A DNA stretch of 64,000 bases from Calendula officinalis (Eukaryota > Streptophyta > Magnoliopsida > Asterales > Asteraceae), in NCBI GenBank assembly GCA_963853835.1, contig OY970823.1:50133808-50197807 (forward strand), read 5' to 3'. The notes beneath the pieces are model-generated. The model was not told where the DNA came from. It saw only the letters and a program-made list of their open reading frames with translations, and ran no database searches. This document shows, in pieces, positions 44,936-55,840 of the stretch. Numbering within the stretch: the first letter of the stretch is position 1; each line of letters begins with the position of its first letter. Both the position numbers and the translations under genes were made by a program.

Positions 44936-46255
44936 GTAAGCTTCCTTTTCGCATTATGTCACCCTAATTGATTTTATTTTTCCAGTCAATATTGTTGAAA
45001 ATTACTGAACTCCTGCCTTTTGGTGTAATCACATTATGTTAGCAATCTTACTACAATCACAATTGTCCTGTACTGTCTTGGAGAAGATAGATTTCACAGT
45101 CGATTGAGTATGAATTTAAGTGTATAAACATCATCGATAGTAGAAAATTATAGGTATGCAAAAGTATGAGGAGAGTATGAGGCTTTTTAATGTCAAAACC
45201 TTGTCTGGCTTTATAGATTTTGGAGGTAAAAAAGATAAATCATATTATTAGTTTCTAATACAGTAAGATAACAAATATCATATTCCAGATCATCATATCA
45301 GGGCCTGCAGATTGCTAACTAATTATATTTCAAAATAGATGTATGCTAGTGATAAGGTTAAGTGCTTTAAGGTCTTATTTAAGTGCAAATAAGAGAGTAT
45401 ACTTTATGCAACAAGAACAAATATTAATGAGAATAAATGAGGTCTTATTAATAAATATAGCAATGAACCATGACATAACTTACAATGTTAATATAAACTG
45501 GAAAGATGTATTTATTGAGAATAAATACCTAACTAGCATGAATCTATCGAAGTGAGTTGATAAATTGATATAGTGAGATAATGCGACAACAAATTTTGAG
45601 GTAAAAATTGATCAAAATTATAGTTTGTTAAGCGAGAAAGTATAATGAACATTCAAGAAATGAATCTATAACTAGTTTAAGTGGGTAAGTTTGCGTTGGC
45701 CAGATTGGTATGTTTTCAAGTGTTTCAGCATCTTATATGTAGAGATTTAGTGCTAACTTGCAATTTTCTCTTCCTCAATGAGTACATTGAATTGTGTAAA
45801 TGAATTAAAACAAAAGTTAGATTTGAATCCAATGGGTTGGATGAATAAATGGAATTATATCTTACCCATTTATTATCTATACTACATTATAATGGATTTG
45901 AGACTTTCGATAAATAGAAAGGCTTAAAAATTCAGGCAACACACTTGCTTATTATTGAAAAAATTGTGTTACTTTTGCTATAAATTAAGGTCGACTAAGC
46001 CGGATGTCTTACCCAAACTGCTAAATTTATACAAATTTAGTTTAAGCCGTTTATACAATGATATGAAAATATCCTTCTTTTCTCATTAAGGACCTTAATG
46101 AAAACACCATATATGATATACCCTTATTTTTAAGTTAACTTATCATCAAAATGAATGCTTTTAAACATCTCCAAACTCTATAAATAACCTACCCCAATTG
46201 CTTTGTGTTCATCAAATCCTACTTACAAAACCCGAAACCCTAATCGCCGCCGCCA
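44936..46255. other. F-box B upstream region
   Basis: AT-rich, colinear with the copy-A upstream region. Likely TATA at ctataaata (46179). No other gene is seen. Confidence 0.5.
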
Positions 46256-47737
46256 ATGTTGTCAGTCGAAACCCGACCCCTTACAAAGCTTCCAAACCTA
46301 AATTTTGATGGCATTCTCTTAAGGCCGCCATTACCATCTCCTTTTGTTTGCCGTACTGTTATAAAATCCTTGTTAAATTTCATAAATAAGGATTCTGATT
46401 TTGCAGAAACTCGTTTTGCAAAACCAGAACCCCAATTAATGGTTCAGATACTCTTTCGTACTCGTTGTCACTTAATTGATTCAGATGTTGATGTCAGTAC
46501 TGCAAGAGTTCAAGTAAAACCAACTTTTAGTCTCCCGTTACCAAATTTTGATATCACACATTCGTGTAACGGTTTACTGCTTTTGGAGCGTGTGTATGGG
46601 AATGAGAGTTTTCACCAATGTATGGTGTTTAATCCGTTAACCGGTGAATATGTAATCATTCCCGAAACTATATATCCGTGTTTAAACGTTTCGTGTGCGT
46701 TTTCTTACTGTCCCGTAACATATCGATTCGAAATCTTACGTGTTTTCCATTACGTGAGTCCTGATCCGGTAAATTTGTCAGAACCGATTATTGTGGAATT
46801 GGATCCATCGTCAGATTCTGTTTCCGATCCCGATCCCATTCCCGATTCCAATCCAGATCCAGATTGTTCGGATGTATATATTGATTCAGATTCCGGTTCC
46901 GGTTCCGGTTCCGATTCCGATTCCGATTCTGATACTGTCTATACATTCGGGGAGTTATATGTATCAGGTTCTGATTCCTGGGAATCCCTTGGTAATGCAC
47001 CGTTTTCTCCTCGTGCAATATTCTCATCTTGCCAGCTGTACAGCACTACTCATTGGCTATGTAGCGATGAAAACGTTGAAAATGTAATCGTGTTTTTCAA
47101 CTTCGGGACCCACCAATTTGGCGAGATTCCCGCCCCTGCATGCATCGGCAAGGGACACGTGCGCGCGTCTGATGACGTGTCGCTGATTGTTGTCGACAAT
47201 TGTCTGACGATTTTTGACGGTTATTCGACAGATGACAGGTTTGAGGTTTGGAAAATGAGGGAGTATGGTAATGTGGAATCTTGGACTAGGGTTTGCACAA
47301 TTGACACACAGTTGTTTAGTGCATACGGGTTTGACAATAATATGTTTTGGCCCGTGATGTGCCGAAGTAATGGGGAGGTAGTTATGGTTTGTGCAAGCGG
47401 TTGTATTGTTTATTATAATTTGTCAGAGAAGAAGGGTAGAATCGTAAATCACCCGCCACTTTTTATGCCGTGGAGTGTAGCGGCTCATACGCCGAGCCTT
47501 GTATCGTTGAGGAAGGCTGTGAGAGGTAGCAATTTGGAGGTGTTAAATGTAGCGTCGAGGTATGATATTTACGTGTTTTTGCAACAAATAAAAATTAAAA
47601 ATAGATGTGAGGTGGTTAATTTTTTTTTTTTTTGTAGGTTTATTGAAGATGAGTTAACCGAGTTGAGCTACCTGGAGTTAGCAGACACTTTCAGTGAGAT
47701 GCAGATGGCGATTGATTTAACTGTCGAAGTGATGTAG
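46256..47737 (+). CDS. F-box protein paralogue with eroded F-box (copy B)
   Basis: Duplicate of 28302-29781. Predicted exons 46256-47559 and 47638-47737 give 467 aa ending MAIDLTVEVM; the 78-bp intron is also open, so an unspliced read-through protein of 493 aa is possible. The F-box start is degraded: copy A ILLKLPLQSL reads ILLRPPLPSP here and VSKSLLN reads VIKSLLN, losing conserved Leu/Lys-adjacent positions. The F-box-associated part (CNGLLLLE, MVFNPLTGEY, DGYSTDDRFEVWKM) is well kept. The acidic Asp/Ser/Pro stretch is retained with different length, including a (GS)n run. It may bind substrate but join SKP1 poorly (inference). Confidence 0.8.
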   Translation: MLSVETRPLTKLPNLNFDGILLRPPLPSPFVCRTVIKSLLNFINKDSDFAETRFAKPEPQLMVQILFRTRCHLIDSDVDVSTARVQVKPTFSLPLPNFDITHSCNGLLLLERVYGNESFHQCMVFNPLTGEYVIIPETIYPCLNVSCAFSYCPVTYRFEILRVFHYVSPDPVNLSEPIIVELDPSSDSVSDPDPIPDSNPDPDCSDVYIDSDSGSGSGSDSDSDSDTVYTFGELYVSGSDSWESLGNAPFSPRAIFSSCQLYSTTHWLCSDENVENVIVFFNFGTHQFGEIPAPACIGKGHVRASDDVSLIVVDNCLTIFDGYSTDDRFEVWKMREYGNVESWTRVCTIDTQLFSAYGFDNNMFWPVMCRSNGEVVMVCASGCIVYYNLSEKKGRIVNHPPLFMPWSVAAHTPSLVSLRKAVRGSNLEVLNVASRYDIYVFLQQIKIKNRCEVVNFFFFCRFIEDELTELSYLELADTFSEMQMAIDLTVEVM

Positions 47738-48217
47738 CTTTCTAGTTCGGTTCGGGTTGTTTTTTTTTTTTTTGAGAATGTTGTTTTGGATGGGATTTTG
47801 GAGGTTAGGGTTGATGGTTATTATGTAATGTTTTTCTTCTTGATTTTGTGGTTTTGCTTTCTTATAATAATAATCAGTTTTTGTTTTAAAAAAAATCTCT
47901 TAAGTGTCTTCTTGTTTGCAAATGAGGATGTTTAGGTTCTTCATGAAAGGTTTCTATTTCGATTAATGCTCAATCATTTGGCGATTCCATTCAGTTTGAA
48001 ATGAACTAGCGTACTAATAAGGTTTTTGTGCGGATTCTAATTTTAAATATCACATATATCCACTATGAGCCTTGAACCTTCAACTACAAGGATGGAGGTG
48101 AAAGTACGAGAACTCATTTGATGCATTCTCACAAATCTTGAAAAATGAGGGTTGGTGCCAACATTCTTTGTGCTATTGCTGGTGCGGTTGTGCTTTATGG
48201 TTATGACAAATTACAAC

Positions 48218-48674
48218 TAGGGGTATCCATCTGGTTTTGAATCAGTTTAGAGTTATTATCGGGTCGGGCTTTTAGGTTTGAGGTAAAAAATCATAGCCTG
48301 AAACCACACCTAATAAGGAATCGGGGTGGTCGGATTACACACCTAAGTTAGGATTTTTGTGGTAAAAATGAACATATATTTAATAGATTGATATTTATTG
48401 GTTCCGAGTATAATTGTTAATTGATTTTCGTTGAATAATTTATAGTTATTAATGTGCCAATTCATTGATGTAACTGCAAAAAATATCTTAAATTTTAAAA
48501 TAAAAATCCTTTAAACTTCAACCGGTCAAATCGAAACCCGACAAAGATAATCCTAACCCGACACCTGACCTGATAAGGAATCGAGCGGGGTTAAAAAAAA
48601 ACTTGATACCCGAATACAACGGACCTAACTAGCATAATCGGTTTGGGGTTTGGGTGAGGTCGGATTGACCCTTA
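48218..48674. mobile_element. hAT MITE upstream of the helicase gene
   Basis: 457 bp, TAGGGGTATCCATC to GATTGACCCTTA. Flanks attacaac (48210-48217) and attgcagc (48675-48682) differ by two transitions. Interior has gggtcggg / acccgac words in both orientations. Confidence 0.7.
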
Positions 48675-49750
48675 ATTGCAGCTTATCGTTTTTAGCGAAA
48701 GGAAAAGATACAACTTTAGTGTTCAAATTGATCATATAAAATCTTTAGGGTTTAATTTGCAAGAGACATTAAACTACAGGGATACCATATAAACATATTA
48801 CAAATATCCTCTCTTTGATGATAGAACTGAACGCTTTCTCTTCCGCCCCCGTTGTTTCTGTCTCGCCGCCGGCGCTCTTCGGCTGTATCCAACACTCTGA
48901 TATCTTCTGAATACAGGTACGCTTATACTGACATATGTTTTCTCCATCTTTTTACACATCTTTGATTCTATAAAGAATATTATTTAGTGGACTCAAGAAA
49001 CCTCAATTAACCATTCATGACTATACTGACGAAAAATAACGATCTTTCTCAATTGCTTCACACCCCCCCAATATAGGAATTTAGATGTTGGAGGTAATGG
49101 ATGTTTGCAAAGTTAGCCATGAGCAATTGAAAATTCGACCACAGCCTAAAATTGTTACCATAATCCGGAGGTTTTAGAGACCGTAAATCAAACAACTCCA
49201 ACTCCCTCGTTAAATCTGGTTCGGACTTTCATCAAACAGCTTTCGTGCACCTGAAAAAACCTCGAATGTAAATTCATCAAAAACTTTCCAGGATTTAACA
49301 CTTTATGCATCAACTCATTATTAAAGTTTCCGGTATATGAATCAAGTAGCAGTATAGGAGTAACATTGATTTGATCACTCAAATAATTGGGTTTTACTTA
49401 CATTGAGTGGTTGATTGGGATTTCTAAATTCCAGCTTAGTGACTTGATTAACCAATTTCAAACAAATAATCTTCAAAATTGCATCCTTATTATCTTCCTC
49501 ATTCTTCGAATCTTTGTATCTAAACATTTAGGTACCAAAGGTTCATAAATAGCAGCGTGCTCCTGCACCATTTTACATGCTATTGTCTTTAGAATTTAAA
49601 TGTTGGGATTTGTTTTCTTCCAAAATTGCTAATTGTTGTAAAATGCTAAATCGTGGCTTCTGTGTGGTATATTTTGCTAATAGATCATGGTTCATTTATA
49701 GGTTTGGGTACTATGAATATTCAATAATTCGGTTAATCACTAGGAGAAAA
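48675..49750 (+). promoter_or_regulatory. Promoter, 5' UTR and probable 5'-UTR intron of RH47
   Basis: Pyrimidine-rich leader (ctctcttccgcccccgttgtttctgtctcgcc) at about 48835-48890, ending ctgaatacag|gtacgc at 48916, a good donor. A matching acceptor could be tcactag at 49743 or one further upstream. The ORF is open for 58 codons above the chosen ATG, but that stretch lacks an organelle-targeting look and probably is UTR or intron. Confidence 0.45.
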
Positions 49751-51412
49751 ATGGCAACTTTAGTAGCAACCCGGTTTCTTTTTCTTGTTGGAGATACACT
49801 AACCCTAAAAAAACTCCCAAAAGCTGCTTCATTTCACAAAAGCTCATACATATTAAGCCAATTTGGTACCACAAATGGCCCCCTAACCCTAAAAAGCCTC
49901 GGATTCAAGAACCCTACTGAAACCATAACAAATTTTGACAAAAATAAGGTTAAACAAACGGTTTCCACTCTTCAAGTCATCCAAGATCAAGTCGAAGAAG
50001 TCAAAGTCAAACGAGTCAAAGTCAAAACAAAAGCTGTCGCAATTGAAAACCCAGTCATAACCGAATCAGCCCCATTTTCTGCTAAATCATTTTCAGAACT
50101 CGGTCTTCCACCATTGTTGATTGAAGCACTAAATCGAGAAGGTTTTAATGTTCCAACTGATGTACAATCAGCAGCTATCCCAACAATCCTTAAAAATCAC
50201 GATGCTGTAATTCAATCATACACGGGTTCGGGTAAAACATTGGCTTATGTTCTTCCAATACTCTCGGAAGTGGGCCCACTTAAAGGTTCAGTTGACAACA
50301 AAGAATTTAAAAAGAAAACCGACATTGAAGCAGTGATTATCGCACCTTCACGAGAACTCGGGATGCAAATCGTGAGAGAAATCGAGAAATTACTCGGGCC
50401 CGAAAATAAAAGATTTGTTCAACAACTTGTTGGTGGTGCAAACCGTACAAGACAAGAAGAAGCCCTGAGAAAAAACAAGCCCGTTATCGTTGTGGGCACA
50501 CCCGGAAGAATTGCAGAAATTAGTTCGGGTGGAAAACTTCACACGCACGGGTGTCGGTTTCTTGTTTTGGATGAAATCGATCAGCTTTTATCCTTTAATT
50601 TCCGAGAAGATATGCATCGAATAGTCGAACACGTCGGGAAAAAAGCCGATTCGGGCCCGACCCGGAACTCAGAAACTGAGATCAAGAAACGGGTCGAGAG
50701 ACAAACGATCATGGTATCCGCCACGGTCCCGTTTGCAGTGATACGGGCAGCCCGAAGTTGGGGTCGTGACCCGATCCTCGTGCAAGCCAAAAAAGTCGGC
50801 CCGTTGGAATCAGTCTCTCGCCCACCCGGGCCCGTTAACTTATCATCATCCGGGCCAAACCCGGGTACAGATTTACAACAAAGTAACGCGGTTTCCGAGA
50901 GTTTACCACCGTCTTTAAACCACTATTATTGCATTTCAAGATTACAACATAAAGTCGATACGGTAAGAAGATGTGTTCACGCACTTGATGCAAAAACGGT
51001 TATAGTTTTCATGAATCACACCCGACAGTTAAAAGATGCTGTTTTTAAGCTACAGGCCCGCGGGCTAAATGCAGAGGAATTACACGGGGATCTTGGGAAG
51101 CTTTCAAGATCAACAATCTTGAAAAACTTCAAGAAAGGTGAAATACGGGTTTTGGTGACAAACGAATTGTCTGCTAGAGGTTTAGATGTATCGAATTGTG
51201 ATCTTGTGGTCAACGTTGACTTGCCTACTGATTCGGTTCATTATGCACATCGGGCTGGAAGAACGGGCCGATTGGGGCGAAAGGGTTCGGTGGTGACAAT
51301 TTGTGAGGAGTCTGAGGTTTTTGTGGTTAGGAAGCTTCAGAGGCAACTTGGGGTTTCAATTCAGTCTTGTGAGTTTGCTGAGGGTAAACTTGTAATTGAG
51401 CAACAAAAATAA
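49751..51412 (+). CDS. RH47: Mitochondrial DEAD-box ATP-dependent RNA helicase 47 (ISE1 type)
   Basis: Intronless 553-aa CDS; Arabidopsis RH47/ISE1, a mitochondrial helicase needed for embryo growth and normal plasmodesmatal transport, is of similar length (family knowledge). The start at 49751 gives a basic, Ser/Thr-rich presequence (MATLVATRFLFLVG). Helicase motifs: Q motif region VPTDVQSAAIP (134-144), I TGSGKT (158-163), Ia PSRELG (199-204), Ib TPGR (250-253), II DEID (274-277), III SAT (323-325), IV VIVFMNHT (417-424), V SARGLDV (474-480), VI HRAGRTGR (500-507). Motif II has Ile instead of the Ala of DEAD. All catalytic residues for ATP binding are present and the frame is intact. Confidence 0.93.
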   Translation: MATLVATRFLFLVGDTLTLKKLPKAASFHKSSYILSQFGTTNGPLTLKSLGFKNPTETITNFDKNKVKQTVSTLQVIQDQVEEVKVKRVKVKTKAVAIENPVITESAPFSAKSFSELGLPPLLIEALNREGFNVPTDVQSAAIPTILKNHDAVIQSYTGSGKTLAYVLPILSEVGPLKGSVDNKEFKKKTDIEAVIIAPSRELGMQIVREIEKLLGPENKRFVQQLVGGANRTRQEEALRKNKPVIVVGTPGRIAEISSGGKLHTHGCRFLVLDEIDQLLSFNFREDMHRIVEHVGKKADSGPTRNSETEIKKRVERQTIMVSATVPFAVIRAARSWGRDPILVQAKKVGPLESVSRPPGPVNLSSSGPNPGTDLQQSNAVSESLPPSLNHYYCISRLQHKVDTVRRCVHALDAKTVIVFMNHTRQLKDAVFKLQARGLNAEELHGDLGKLSRSTILKNFKKGEIRVLVTNELSARGLDVSNCDLVVNVDLPTDSVHYAHRAGRTGRLGRKGSVVTICEESEVFVVRKLQRQLGVSIQSCEFAEGKLVIEQQK

Positions 51413-51613
51413 GGGGTTGGAGAGGTAATGGTGTTTTGTTTTGTCGCAGGTAGGCTACCATTTTGTTAAGGTAGCCCGTTTAATATAGTCTTTGTTTATG
51501 TATTACAAATTGTTGGTGACTTTTATCTGTATTTAAGTTATTATATTAAACCTGAGACCTAAGTTTTTGCATATTTGACACCATTTATTTGTTTGTTTTT
51601 TTTGACTCAAGGC

Positions 51614-52120
51614 TAGGGTGTTAACGAGTCGAGCTTTTAACGAGCTACTCGAGTTCGAGCTCGTTTATATCGAGCTTGAGCCTATACAAATTCGATCTCG
51701 AGTCGAGCTCGAACAAAAAATAAGACTCGATTAATCTCACGAGCCGAGCCTAATAATTTAATACTCGACTCGGCTCGTTCGATGGCTCGTTTAATCTCGA
51801 GCCGAACGAGCCAGAACGATCTTAACGAGTCGATCCTAACGAGCCGAACAAGTGTTTTATACAATAAGTACAAGTGTTGATACAATAAGTACATGAATAT
51901 ACATATATTAATAGGAGTGTTAACGAGTCGAGTAATTAACGAGCTTTTCGAGTATGTAAATTAGTTATTTTCAAAAAACATGGAATCATAAACGAGTATC
52001 GAGCTCGAGCTCGAACACTATATAAATAATCGAGCTCGAGCTCAATTTTAAAAGCTTATTCGAGCTCGAGTCGAGCTCGAGCCGAGTAATTACTAAACGA
52101 GCCGAGCCCAAATTTCCTGA
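51614..52120. mobile_element. hAT-like GAGCTCGAG repeat region, probably two fragments
   Basis: Begins TAGGGTGTTAACGAGTCGAG at 51614; a second similar start (taggagtgttaacgagtcg) lies at 51912. The DNA is packed with gagctcgag and cgagccgag words in both orientations. Same family as 26500 and 44303. Target duplications were not found. Confidence 0.5.
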
Positions 52121-52283
52121 CAACAAAACATAATATTGAATTGAATTTCAGTTCCATTTTCTGCCAACCAAACAGAGTACGGAATTGGAATCCAATTCCT
52201 GAGAATTCCAATTACTTCCTAGATTTCAATTCAATATGAAACATTCCAGCGAACCAAACGCCCCTTAGTATTAGTATAATGTA

Positions 52284-52547
52284 CTCCCTCCGTCCCTTAA
52301 TAAAGTTCTCATTTCACCTTCAAGTTTTGTCCCTAAATAAAGTTCCCATTTCTCAAACTTAAGGGACCCACTTAATATAATAATATTATTACCAATACTT
52401 TCACCACTAACTATCTCTTAAAACATTTTCTCTCTCCAATCAAAACTTATATTTTATTCAAAAGTAATACCAAATACCCCACCACTAACCATCTTCTAAA
52501 ATGTTGTGCCCAACACAAATGAGAACTTTATTTAGGGACGGAGGGAG
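52284..52547. mobile_element. Stowaway MITE, left member of an inverted pair
   Basis: 264 bp, TA|CTCCCTCCGTCCC to GGGACGGAGGGAG|TA. Confidence 0.92.
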
Positions 52548-52813
52548 TATAAGAAAAGCCTAAAAGCATAAGAAATTTGTAAGATAAAATATTTTTTTCT
52601 TTAAAGACAAAGCCTTTACAATCTCATCTTTTTCTAATATACTGCTTACAACGATCAGATTTTAACGCACAATATTTTGGTAATTCATCAACCTGACTAA
52701 AGACACAAATATATAGGTACAGTATTTGTGAGTTTGCAATGATAAGTTTAAACTATTCGACTTAAATTTATAAATGGTCTTTTAACCGATAATATAATAT
52801 TGCAATTTTAATA

Positions 52814-53077
52814 CTCCCTCCGTCCCTAAATAAAGTTCCCATTTGTGTTGGGCACAACATTTTAGGAGATAGTTAGTGGTGGGGTATTTGGTATTACTTT
52901 TGAATAAAATATAAGGTTTGATTGGAGAGAGAAAGTGTTTTAAGAGATAGTTAGTGGTGAAAGTATTGGTAATAATATTATTATATTAAGTGGGTCCCTT
53001 AAGTTTTAGAAATGAGAACTTTATTTAGGGACAAAACTTGAAGGTGAAATGGGAACTTTATTTAGGGACGGAGGGAG
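52814..53077. mobile_element. Stowaway MITE, right member of an inverted pair
   Basis: 264 bp with the same termini and TA flanks as 52284-52547, nearly identical interior in the opposite orientation, 266 bp apart. Confidence 0.92.
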
Positions 53078-53464
53078 TAATTTATTTTTCAAAATTTCAA
53101 ACTCAGTATTTTATTTACTATTATATTGCATGTACATTCATTTTAAACGTTTTTCGTACAATAAAATGATTTTTCTAACTAACTAAATGTACCATTTATT
53201 TATATTTTCATACAATAAAATAATACATCAAGTATCAAGTTTAAAATTTTGAAAAAAGAAAAAAAGTTGTAAAATGTGTTAGAGAAACATTTATATAATT
53301 CACTCTTTTTTTTTTTTTACATAGAAAATGACGGGATGTGGGTGGGAGTTGATAATAAGGCGCCAATTCTAATATTTTTAGTCCACTCAATTTCATACTC
53401 GTACAATCGGCTTTCCATTTCATATGCATAGACTGAATCACACACAATTACACACACCAACAAT

Positions 53465-55840
53465 ATGCATTTTCATACACACACTTTGAGCTGTTCTACT
53501 CCTTATCTCACCAAATGCTACCCTAACAATGCCGCTCCTTTCAAAACCCTAGCTTCTACCAAGAAATTCATTTATGGTATGTCACAAAATCTTACTGCGT
53601 AATTTTTTTGTTCAACTCTGATTGCGTTTAATTATTATGTTTAATTCTTCTGCTGAATATCACAGACGCCGGAGTTATTTTCCGGCATACCGCCTCCCGA
53701 CGGTTTTCTTTAGGTTCCGAGCAAATAAATCATCGAGGTAATGTTTCTTATGTAATCACAGAATTTCAGTCAGACTAGTCCTTTCTCGAATCCTATTTTT
53801 ATTCCCCGAAAATTGTTTGATATTGATTATGCCGTTTGTATCATTTAAATATATTCAATTGCGTCCTATGAACCCTAACTAAATATATAGATTTTTGCAT
53901 TATAAAGTTTTGATTTGAGTGTCAAAATGTACCTTTCTATGTGTGTTTGATTAATGCTAGGTACAAGTCCCGTTATACACAGACCGGCTAATGGAAGTTT
54001 GATACAGTTAAATGTTTTGTTTTCTCTAAATTTCGTGTATGTTATGTTTTTTTATTTTATTTCAGCAGTGATGCTATATATAAAATAGGAATGAATCAAT
54101 ACAACCAAAAGGAAAATAGGAAATAACAAAAAAAATTGCAATAAATTTATATATATTAAACATATTCAGGTGTTATGTTTCAGTTTATTTGTGGGCTTAT
54201 TAGTTTATCAACTTGAATTTATGTAACATTTACATGAAAAACTAATATACGTTTTGTAACAGTTGAACTTGAAAATTTAAGCTTTACATTTGTAAGCTTA
54301 ATTAAGATTATATAAGCTTATAAGCACCTTAGATAAGCTTTCCCAAACATGCCCTTAGTATGCATATAATATTAATAACCGAATGTAATTAAAGTGCTAA
54401 CAATTATTGGGTTTTATATCTTACTACAACAAAAGTGTACCGCACAAATTTCAGTTTGTAGAATGAAGTTTAACAAAACAGTACATTAAATGTTAGACGA
54501 TATAAAAAAATAACAAAATTTTAATTAGTATATATAAACAATCAAACTGAGTGAATGTAGGTGCCATAAACTCATCTTCAGAGGGACAAAATTCAAGCAC
54601 AAGTGCAGAGACAACAAGGTTTTGCAGTCCTATGAAATTTAAAGATAAAACAAAAGTGTTAATCTGCTTGTAATGTTGTTTAAAAATGTATATATTTTGG
54701 TTTGCAGAAAAGTTACAGAACACATATGTTTGCTTAAAGCAAAGGCCGATTTATCAGATGAGGATGAAAAGAACATGCTCGATTTTCTCTATACATGCCA
54801 ATACCAAATGGCTGGAATTCTAGCCATCTCATTAGGTCAACCAACCTTTTTATAATTAATTTGCATCTTATAAAGTGCATTTTAATTTTAATTTTATTAT
54901 AAAATTGTGCAGGGCGTATTTCGTATCAAAAAATTGGAAGTTATACGCATGCGGTTTTCATACGTTTCCAAAAAAGGGAAGACCTTATAAAGTTTTATGA
55001 CAACCCATTTTATTTAAAAGTCTTGAAGGATCATGTAACGCCTAAATGTCATGTACGCCCTAACATGTAAACACCAATACTCTCAATAATATTATTTTTT
55101 TTCATTTATATTTTATAGATTAATATGTAATTAACTATATTTATATTCACAGGAATTGATTTATTTTGATTATGAATCTGAAGTAGAAGATGACATTCTT
55201 CCCATCTTTCGAAAAGGAGAGGTCATTTTTCAAATGCAAAATCAGTTTATTTTATTTGAAGTCATATAAATAAATTAGTTAATTTTCAGGAGTTTAACTT
55301 TGGTGTGGAATTTATACTTCTTATTGCGTTTAAAGAGAGCTCACTGGGTGAGGTGGCAGATGATGCACTAAAATCTTTTGAAAAATTGCTGTTGGAATTT
55401 CCATCATTAATCGTTCAGGCTACAAAAGGTATAGATAAAAATACAACTTATTTTGATGAGTATACTAATTTTAGGTATTTTGACTTTTAGGGTCAAACTT
55501 TAATCATGGCAGCAAAGACTACACTCATGCTGTAGTGATACGATTTCGATCATGTAACTTCTTTTTTTTATAGCTCGTATACTATTTACTTTTTCCTCTT
55601 TTTATAACTGACTATACATTTTTGTTTTTATAGCTGATGCGTTTGACATATTCATGGGCAGTTCAGAATATAAAGATGTAATATTCAAGTTCATTTTATT
55701 GTTTGTTTGTGTTATAAAAAGGTGATATGATTTAATTTGTTATAAATGGGCAGATTTGGAGGTCTAAGTTTCATCCCATAATCGAGAAGAAACTGTCAAT
55801 TAGCTATTCAGTAGATCCAGTTGGAAATGAGTTGATGTAG
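53465..55840 (+). CDS. Stress-response A/B-barrel (Dabb) protein, two domains, probable plastid form
   Basis: Nine exons: 53465-53576, 53666-53737, 54713-54835, 54913-55052, 55153-55221, 55290-55428, 55491-55553, 55634-55677, 55754-55840; total 849 nt, 282 aa, in frame. The N-terminus (MHFHTHTLSCSTPYLTK) is Ser/Thr-rich like a transit peptide. Domain 1: VTEHICLLKAKADLSDEDE ... YTHAVFIRFQKREDLIKFY ... LKDHVTPKCHELIYFDYE. Linker EDDILPIFRKGE. Domain 2: NFGVEFILLIAFKESSLG ... YTHAVVIRFRS ... FHPIIEKK, ending DPVGNELM. Resembles Arabidopsis UP3/DABB1-type proteins, whose reaction is not established. Exon 3 start is the weak point: 54713 keeps the frame, while the better-looking acceptor before 54708 would not. 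Confidence 0.87.

Larger units (their letters stand above)
43030..48030 (+). repeat. Segmental duplication, copy B
   Basis: Colinear with 23980-30137. Shorter than copy A because it lacks several MITEs, but it carries its own SINE-like insert and a larger version of the shared hAT MITE. Confidence 0.85.

Noticed and set aside
46788..47087. ORFs in other frames with runs of Arg-Asn or Ile-Pro
   Set aside because: They are frame shadows of the Asp/Ser coding repeat in F-box B.
48145..48217. Short ORF MRVGANILCAIAGAVVLYGYDK
   Set aside because: Stops at the hAT MITE and has no supporting exon or homology that I recognise.
49577..49750. 58-codon N-terminal extension of RH47
   Set aside because: It begins with a non-ATG or unconvincing start, ends beside a possible acceptor, and the ATG at 49751 gives the expected length and presequence.
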